Source: Bifidobacteriaceae bacterium
GTDB lineage: Bacteria > Actinomycetota > Actinomycetes > Actinomycetales > WQXJ01
Direction: 5' to 3'
DNA length: 11,239 nt
Assembly: GCA_031278075.1 (NCBI GenBank)
Contig: JAITLE010000103.1
Span: forward strand, 1-11,239
The notes under the pieces are model-generated. The model searched no databases. It worked only from the letters and a program-made list of their open reading frames with translations, and had not been told where the DNA came from. This document shows, in pieces, positions 7,108-11,239 of the stretch (position 1 is the first letter of the stretch; every line of letters starts with the position of its first letter). Both the position numbers and the translations under genes were made by a program.

Positions 7108-7150
7108 AAACCCGGCCAACTCCCTGAACAGGTAAAACACTCAAACCCGG
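7108..7150. repeat. AAACCCGG motif, two copies between the palindromic elements
   Basis: The AT-richer 98-bp segment between the two palindromes (7082-7179) holds AAACCCGG at 7108-7115 and 7143-7150, 35 bp apart. AACCCGG also occurs at 7101-7107 and across the centre of copy 1 (7064-7070). No gene is seen in this segment. The motifs may be extra binding sites or chance. Confidence 0.4.
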
Positions 7151-7177
7151 CAACACGGCATCGGGCGCGCCTCACCT

Positions 7178-7223
7178 GAAACTGCCACCACTAGCTAGGT
7201 GGTAGCAGTTAACGGTGTCCCAC
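7178..7223. repeat. Palindromic element, copy 2 (13-bp imperfect stem)
   Basis: Arms at 7180-7192 and 7198-7210 pair with one C-A mismatch and one G-T wobble around a 5-nt centre, the same geometry as copy 1. The right arm is identical in both copies (GGTGGTAGCAGTT), as is most of the tail; the left arm and centre carry the changes. It ends 40 bp before the start codon of the AbiEi/DUF559 gene and about 28 bp before that gene's candidate -10, where an autoregulatory site could lie. Confidence 0.85.
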
Positions 7224-7238
7224 ACGCTCCGGCGCGCC

Positions 7239-7250
7239 CATACTTGGTCG
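7239..7250 (+). promoter_or_regulatory. Candidate leaderless -10 for the AbiEi/DUF559 gene
   Basis: CATACT (7239-7244) matches TATAAT at four of six positions and ends 6 nt before ATG 7251, consistent with a leaderless message. No Shine-Dalgarno sequence precedes the ATG. No convincing -35 is present; the expected place (about 7216-7221) falls in the conserved tail of palindromic copy 2. Confidence 0.3.
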
Positions 7251-8192
7251 ATGGAACCTTTACGAACGACCGCAGAGCTATCCGACTGGCAGTCGAGGCA
7301 GCTCCGACGCGACGGCGTGCGTGTGGCCCGCGGGATCTACGCGGAGCCCGGCGCAGACCCAGCGGCGCTCGTGAACCGGGTGCGGGCGGCATTGGCCGCA
7401 GCGCCCGAAGGCTCCATGGTGACAAGTGTGACCGCATACGCGCTGGGCGGCCTCCCCTTGCCGACAGCCCAAGAAAGGGACGCCACCCAGCGCGTCCACT
7501 TAGCCGTCCCCAAAGCGGCCCGCAGCTATCCCAGGCGACCCGGAGTGACTGTCCACTTGTTCGCCGCCGACCTGCGCGCACATCGATTCGGCTCCAGTGG
7601 CATCCCCGTCGCCGACCTGCGCCAATGCTGGGTTGACGCCACCCGCCAACTCGGCCGCGAGGCGCCGTGGGACCGCGCGGCCACCCTGCTCCCGATCCAA
7701 CGCGGCCGGTTCAACACGCCCGCCAGACGCGCCTGGCTGCAAGCGGTGCAACTAGGCGACGTCCTGGTCCGCAGGCAGCGCCCGCTCGCGACCTTGGCGG
7801 CGTTCGCCGCCTACGTCGCCGCCCTTCCCCGCAGCCCCGGCCTGGCGCGAGTCCGGGAGGCGTTCAGCGCCATCCGGGCCGGCACGGATTCCCTCCCCGA
7901 GACCCAGATCCGGCTCGCATTGGCCGAGGCAGGATTCCCCGAGCCCGCGATCAACTATGAGGTCGTCGCGGCCGGCCGGCGGCGTTTCCTCGACATTTGC
8001 TGGCCAGACCAGCAGATCGACCTGGAGTACCAGGGCGCGGGCCACTTCGACGACCCAAGACAGGTCAAAGCGGATATGGAGCGCCGCGGCGACCTCCAAC
8101 GCGATGGCTGGGTCATCGTCGAAGCCAGCGCCCGCGACCTGGCCGACCCGGGCAAACTATTCGCACGGCTCGCCGCCACGCTGAGCTGGTGA
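7251..8192 (+). CDS. AbiEi-like N-terminal region fused to DUF559/Vsr-like PD-(D/E)XK nuclease domain
   Basis: 313 residues from ATG 7251; an upstream in-frame GTG at 7215 would add 12 residues and lies inside the palindromic repeat tail. The N-terminus (about 4-35, with SRQLRRDGVRVARGIYAEPG) looks like the winged-helix start of AbiEi-type antitoxin proteins (inference from pattern). The C-terminal part (about 213-313) fits the DUF559/Vsr-like restriction-endonuclease fold. E217 lies in LPETQIRLAL, D248 in FLDICWP, then E259-x-Q261 in LEYQGAGH with H265, and a closing GWVIVEASARDLAD strand-helix. No signal peptide or membrane segment is seen. No AbiEii nucleotidyltransferase toxin is adjacent, so it is not an ordinary AbiE pair. 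Role unknown: possible DNA-binding regulator, orphan antitoxin or mobile-element-related nuclease. It interrupts the same-strand mdh-icd order, with repeat DNA on both sides, suggesting accessory status. Confidence 0.85.
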   Translation: MEPLRTTAELSDWQSRQLRRDGVRVARGIYAEPGADPAALVNRVRAALAAAPEGSMVTSVTAYALGGLPLPTAQERDATQRVHLAVPKAARSYPRRPGVTVHLFAADLRAHRFGSSGIPVADLRQCWVDATRQLGREAPWDRAATLLPIQRGRFNTPARRAWLQAVQLGDVLVRRQRPLATLAAFAAYVAALPRSPGLARVREAFSAIRAGTDSLPETQIRLALAEAGFPEPAINYEVVAAGRRRFLDICWPDQQIDLEYQGAGHFDDPRQVKADMERRGDLQRDGWVIVEASARDLADPGKLFARLAATLSW

Positions 8193-8351
8193 CCCGGTCC
8201 GATCGTCGCCACCGTTCAAACACCAGCGTAAGCCGCGCCTCCCAGGGCCCCGCGCCAGCGGCGCCTCCGCCGCGCACAGCCCGAGCAACCCGGTCGCCAC
8301 GCCGGCCAGCAGACGGCGAGGGCGTCACAGCGCCGCCACAGCCCATGCGGC

Positions 8352-8391
8352 GGCGGCGCACGATGCCGACCGGTCGGCATCGTGCGCCGCC
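8352..8391. terminator. Perfect 40-bp palindrome between convergent genes, probable bidirectional terminator
   Basis: The 20-bp arm at 8352-8371 is the exact reverse complement of 8372-8391, with no central spacer; RNA would fold with a minimal loop around CCGG. It starts 160 bp after the nuclease-like gene's stop and ends 22 bp before the mdh stop. There is no T-run on either side. The rest of the 8193-8413 gap shows only scattered GC-rich inverted repeats and no gene. The stem is much longer and cleaner than the other intergenic hairpins here. Confidence 0.6.
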
Positions 8392-8413
8392 TCGCCCTGA
8401 GCGGACGGGGACG

Positions 8414-9382
8414 TCACATGCTGGCGACGTCCGCGGCCTTCGACTTGACGGCCGCGCCGGCCTCACGCAGCTGCGTGAGCTCAGCGCCGGAAAGCTGACG
8501 CTCGACCACCTCTTTGACACCGGCCTTGCCGAGCTTCGCCTCGACGCCGAGGTAGACGTCTGAGATGCCGTATTCGCCGGTCAGCCACGCGCAGACCGGG
8601 AACACCGTCCCGGAGTCGGTGGCGACAGCCCTAGCCATGCGGGCCGCGGCCGCGGACGGCGCGTAATAGGCGGATCCGGTCTTGAGGAGCGCGACCACCT
8701 CGGCGCCGCCGCCGCGCACACGCTCCACCAGCGCGTTCACGTCTTCGGGCGGGAGGACCTCGGCGAGGAGCTTGGTTTGGCCGTTGATCTCGACAGTGCA
8801 AGCGGATGCGACCGGGACCATGGTGTCGCCGTGCGAGCCCAGGGTGAGGGTCTTGACCGCGCCCACCGGCAAGGCGAGCTTGTCCGCCACGAAGTAGGTG
8901 AACCGAGCCGTGTCGAGGACACCGGCCTGACCCATCACACGGTGGTGCGGGAAGCCGGACGCGATCTGCGCGAGCGTCGTCATCTCGTCGAGCGGGTTCG
9001 ACACCACGATGATGACCGCGTTCGGCGCGTACTTCGCGATGCTCGTGGCCACGCCACGGACGATGCCCGCGTTCACCCCGAGCAGATCCATGCGGCTCAT
9101 ACCGGGTTTGCGCGGCACGCCGGCTGTGACCACGACGACCTCGGAGTCCTCGATGACCTCGTAGCCGGCCCCGTCCGGACTGGTGGTCTTGCCCACCACA
9201 CGCGTCTCGAAACCCTCGATCGGCCTCGATGAGTTCATGTCGAGCGCGAGCCCCTCCGACCAGCCGTCGCGGATGTCGGTGAGCACGACCTCCTCGAAGA
9301 TGTCGTACTCAGCCATTCGCTGGGCGGTGGTGGAGCCGTAGAACCCGGCCCCTACGACGGTAGCTTTACCACTGCGAGCCAT
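8414..9382 (-). CDS. mdh: Malate dehydrogenase, NAD-dependent, LDH-like type
   Basis: Interconverts malate and oxaloacetate with NAD in the TCA cycle. The length is 322 residues. The nucleotide-binding loop is GAGFYG (11-16), and D36 at the end of the second strand (LTDI) indicates NAD rather than NADP. Substrate-binding arginines R91 and R97 lie in the active-site loop VPRKPGMSR; N129 is in VSNPLD; D157 and R160 are in GVLDTARF; catalytic H184 is in GSHGDTMVP. R91 at the position where LDH has Gln supports malate over lactate. The GAGFYG start and overall form match the LDH-like (Bacillus-type) MDH group rather than the cytosolic-type MDH (GAAGQIGY) of Streptomyces and Mycobacterium. ATG 9382 has an AGAAGGAAG ribosome site 8 nt upstream. 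It follows purH on the same strand, but a terminator-like hairpin in the 140-bp gap suggests its own promoter. Confidence 0.95.
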   Translation of the reverse strand: MARSGKATVVGAGFYGSTTAQRMAEYDIFEEVVLTDIRDGWSEGLALDMNSSRPIEGFETRVVGKTTSPDGAGYEVIEDSEVVVVTAGVPRKPGMSRMDLLGVNAGIVRGVATSIAKYAPNAVIIVVSNPLDEMTTLAQIASGFPHHRVMGQAGVLDTARFTYFVADKLALPVGAVKTLTLGSHGDTMVPVASACTVEINGQTKLLAEVLPPEDVNALVERVRGGGAEVVALLKTGSAYYAPSAAAARMARAVATDSGTVFPVCAWLTGEYGISDVYLGVEAKLGKAGVKEVVERQLSGAELTQLREAGAAVKSKAADVASM

Positions 9383-9444
9383 ACCTTTTACTTCCTTCTG
9401 GTGGGATAGTCGACGTTCCGGCGTCTGCGCCAGCTACAAGCATA
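9383..9444 (-). promoter_or_regulatory. mdh upstream region: strong ribosome site and weak -10 candidate
   Basis: On the minus strand AGAAGGAAG (9399-9391) is an A/G-rich Shine-Dalgarno sequence with 8-nt spacing to ATG 9382, the clearest ribosome site in the window. TATGCT (9444-9439) fits TANNNT and could be a -10, giving a leader of about 50 nt, but there is no convincing -35. The ribosome site is well supported; the promoter is a guess. Confidence 0.45.
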
Positions 9445-9472
9445 GCTAGACGGGCGTCCCGCCCCTGCCCGC

Positions 9473-9503
9473 CGGCGCCACGCCCTGAGGCGGGCTGGCG
9501 CCG
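9473..9503 (-). terminator. Hairpin downstream of purH, probable terminator
   Basis: CGGCGCCA (9473-9480) pairs with TGGCGCCG (9496-9503), and after a one-base bulge GCCC (9482-9485) pairs with GGGC (9492-9495) around a 6-nt loop, making a stem of about 12 bp. It begins 20 nt past the purH stop on the minus strand and lies upstream of the mdh ribosome site. There is no T-run. It separates purH from mdh transcription at least partly. Confidence 0.5.
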
Positions 9504-9522
9504 CGGCCGAGCAGGGCGCCGG

Positions 9523-11239
9523 TCAGTGCAGGAAGTGCCGTGAGCCGGTGAAATACAGAGTCGCTCCCGCCGCGGCGGCCGCCTCGACGACCTCTTGGTC
9601 CCGCACCGAACCGCCCGGCTCGACCACAGCCTTCACCCCAGCCCGCAGCAGCACCTCCAGTCCGTCGGCGAATGGGAAGAACGCGTCGGACGCCGCCACC
9701 GCTCCGCGCGCGCGGTCCTCGCCCGCCCGCCGCGCCGCCAAGACGGCCGAGTCCACCCGGTTCACCTGTCCCATCCCGATCCCGACCGAGGCGCCGTCCT
9801 TGGCCAACAGGATCGCGTTCGACTTGACCGAACGCACAGCCCGCCAGGCGAACGCCAGATCGGCGCGGGTCGCCTCATCGGCGGCGGGGCCGGCGACCAA
9901 GCTCCAGTTGGCCGGATCGTCGCCGGGGTCTTGGAAGACGTCCCGTTCTTGAACCAGCAGACCGCCGCCCAGGGGCCTGAACTCCAAGGCGGCCCGCGGC
10001 CCGCCGCCCAGCCGCAGGATCCTCAGGTTCTTCTTGGTCCGCAGCGACTCCAGTGCGGCCGGATCGTAGTCAGGCGCCACGATCACCTCCGTGAACACCG
10101 CCTTGACCTGCTCAGCGAGTTCAAGGGTGATCGGCCGGTTGGCGGCGATCACGCCGCCGAACGCGCTCAACGGGTCACAGGCGTGAGCCTTGCGGTGCGC
10201 CTCGGCGATGTCGCGACCCACCGCGATCCCACACGGGTTGGCGTGTTTCACGATCGCGACCGCGGGCGGCGCGAAATCGAGGGCGGCGCGGCGCGCGGCC
10301 TCCGCGTCGCCGTAGTTGTTGAAGCTCATCGGTTTACCGCTCAGCAATTCAGCCGCCGCGAGGCCGCCGGCGGCCGTGAACAGGCCACTGACCTGCCGAT
10401 ACACCGCCGCAGCCTGGTGCGGGTTCTCCCCGTAGCGCAGCGTGTCGGCCCTCCGGAAGGCGCCGCCCAGCCAGGCCGGCAACCGCGCGGCCGACGTGCC
10501 GGAAGCTGGGGCGGCCGGCACGGCATCGGCGGCTGGGCCATCAGGAACACCCGAGCCGTGCGCGGGCGACACCGCGCCGTCGGGGGAGGAAGCCCACTCG
10601 GCGGCGAGCCACGTCGCGACAGCCACGTCGTATTCCGCGGTGTGAGCGAACGCTTCAGCTGCGAGCGACCGCCGCTCGGGCAGCGTGAACCCGCCCGCCG
10701 TGAGCGCCTGCCGCACCGCGCCGTATTGGTCGGGCGAGGTGATCACCGCGACGCTGGGGTGGTTCTTCGCGGCGGCGCGGATCATGGCGGGGCCGCCGAT
10801 GTCGATCTGCTCGACACACTCGTCGGCGCTGGCCCCGCGGGCGACGGTGGCGGTGAACGGGTACAAGTTCACCACCACCAGGTCGAACGGCTCGACGCCG
10901 AGTTGACGCAGCTCAGCGACGTGGTCGGGGCGCCGCGAGTCGGCCAGGACACCCGCGTGGACGCGCGGGTGCAGGGTCTTGACGCGGCCGCCCAAGCATT
11001 CGGGGAAGCCGGTCAGCGCCTCGACGGGGGTGACGGCCGCCCCGGCCTCGCCGACGGCGGCCGCCGTGGAGCCGGTGGAGACGATCTCGACGCCCGCTCC
11101 CGCCAGCGCGCGCGCCAGATCGGTGAGGCCGCGCTTGTCGTAGACGGACACGAGCGCGCGGCGGATCGGGCGGCGGCCGTCGCCCGCGCACGCCAGGGGG
11201 GACGATCCCGTCTCCTCCCGCTCACGTGCGGCCGCGTTC
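9523..11239 (-). CDS. purH: Bifunctional AICAR transformylase / IMP cyclohydrolase (start beyond the window)
   Basis: Catalyses the last two steps of IMP synthesis: formylation of AICAR with 10-formyl-THF, then ring closure. The frame is open from the right edge to TGA 9525-9523. GTG at 11151 looks like a start, but the codons before it read RRPIRRAL, the conserved PurH N-terminus leading into VSVYDK, so translation starts further upstream, outside the window. Counting from GTG 11151: MGS-fold cyclohydrolase domain about 1-185 (STGSTA, GRVKTLHPRVHAGVL, NLYPF, IDIGGPAMIRAAAKN); transformylase domain about 232-542 (LRYGENPHQ, GKPMSFNNYGD, VKHANPCGIAVG, DPLSAFGG, SVKSNAI, SDAFFPFADGLE, ending TGSRHFLH). 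The conserved K-H of the transformylase site is K302-H303. A Pro/Ala/Gly-rich insert at about 188-225 (10477-10590) links the domains. It shares the 10-formyl-THF pool with the purU product. Confidence 0.96.
   Translation of the reverse strand, partial: NAAAREREETGSSPLACAGDGRRPIRRALVSVYDKRGLTDLARALAGAGVEIVSTGSTAAAVGEAGAAVTPVEALTGFPECLGGRVKTLHPRVHAGVLADSRRPDHVAELRQLGVEPFDLVVVNLYPFTATVARGASADECVEQIDIGGPAMIRAAAKNHPSVAVITSPDQYGAVRQALTAGGFTLPERRSLAAEAFAHTAEYDVAVATWLAAEWASSPDGAVSPAHGSGVPDGPAADAVPAAPASGTSAARLPAWLGGAFRRADTLRYGENPHQAAAVYRQVSGLFTAAGGLAAAELLSGKPMSFNNYGDAEAARRAALDFAPPAVAIVKHANPCGIAVGRDIAEAHRKAHACDPLSAFGGVIAANRPITLELAEQVKAVFTEVIVAPDYDPAALESLRTKKNLRILRLGGGPRAALEFRPLGGGLLVQERDVFQDPGDDPANWSLVAGPAADEATRADLAFAWRAVRSVKSNAILLAKDGASVGIGMGQVNRVDSAVLAARRAGEDRARGAVAASDAFFPFADGLEVLLRAGVKAVVEPGGSVRDQEVVEAAAAAGATLYFTGSRHFLH

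Noticed and set aside
7049..7223. CRISPR array
   Set aside because: Only two repeat copies separated by about 83 bp of AT-richer DNA, with no further units and no cas genes.
7251..8192. Complete AbiE toxin-antitoxin pair
   Set aside because: Downstream is a 221-bp gap with a palindrome, then mdh on the other strand; no nucleotidyltransferase toxin gene is present.
8193..8351. Possible small gene in the gap after the nuclease-like gene
   Set aside because: No frame with a plausible start, ribosome site or recognisable product; only GC-rich sequence with short inverted repeats.

Overview
The window is very GC-rich, with strong G/C preference at third codon positions. The gene families point to a high-GC actinobacterium: pheS and pheT with actinobacterial features, a homodimeric eukaryote-type NADP isocitrate dehydrogenase, GTG starts and putative leaderless promoters. 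I cannot name the genus. Most of the window is core metabolism: phenylalanyl-tRNA synthetase, two TCA-cycle dehydrogenases and two folate-linked one-carbon/purine enzymes.

Layout, left to right. (1) Positions 3-341 (+) are the 3' end of a Thr/Pro/Ser-repeat protein with a Cys-containing tail, probably secreted or surface-exposed, and cut by the window edge. (2) Positions 446-4577 (-) are a tight pheS-pheT operon with 1-nt overlap, followed 2 nt later by a small GNAT-like gene. (3) Positions 4782-5645 (+) are purU, formyltetrahydrofolate deformylase, divergent from pheS, with a putative leaderless promoter. (4) Positions 5722-6945 (-) are icd, convergent with purU across a GC-rich hairpin. (5) Positions 6946-7250 are intergenic and the most structured DNA here: a candidate icd promoter with a 12-bp palindrome in its spacer, and two direct copies, 129 bp apart, of a roughly 46-bp element whose core is a 13-bp-stem hairpin. 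(6) Positions 7251-8192 (+) encode an AbiEi-like N-terminus fused to a DUF559/Vsr-like PD-(D/E)XK nuclease domain, with no partner toxin. (7) Positions 8352-8391 are a perfect 40-bp palindrome between this gene and mdh. (8) Positions 8414-9382 (-) are mdh, an LDH-like NAD malate dehydrogenase. (9) Positions 9523-11239 (-) are purH, whose true start lies beyond the right edge.

Functionally, icd and mdh supply TCA-cycle NADPH and NADH steps. PurH consumes 10-formyl-THF in the last two steps of IMP synthesis, and PurU hydrolyses the same cofactor to formate and THF, so the two act on one folate pool. PheST charges tRNA-Phe.

purH, mdh and icd all lie on the minus strand. The nuclease-like gene sits between mdh and icd on the opposite strand, with unusual repeat DNA on both sides. 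This 7049-8391 block is the only part that looks accessory, and the paired palindromic elements are the best candidate for something not yet described.
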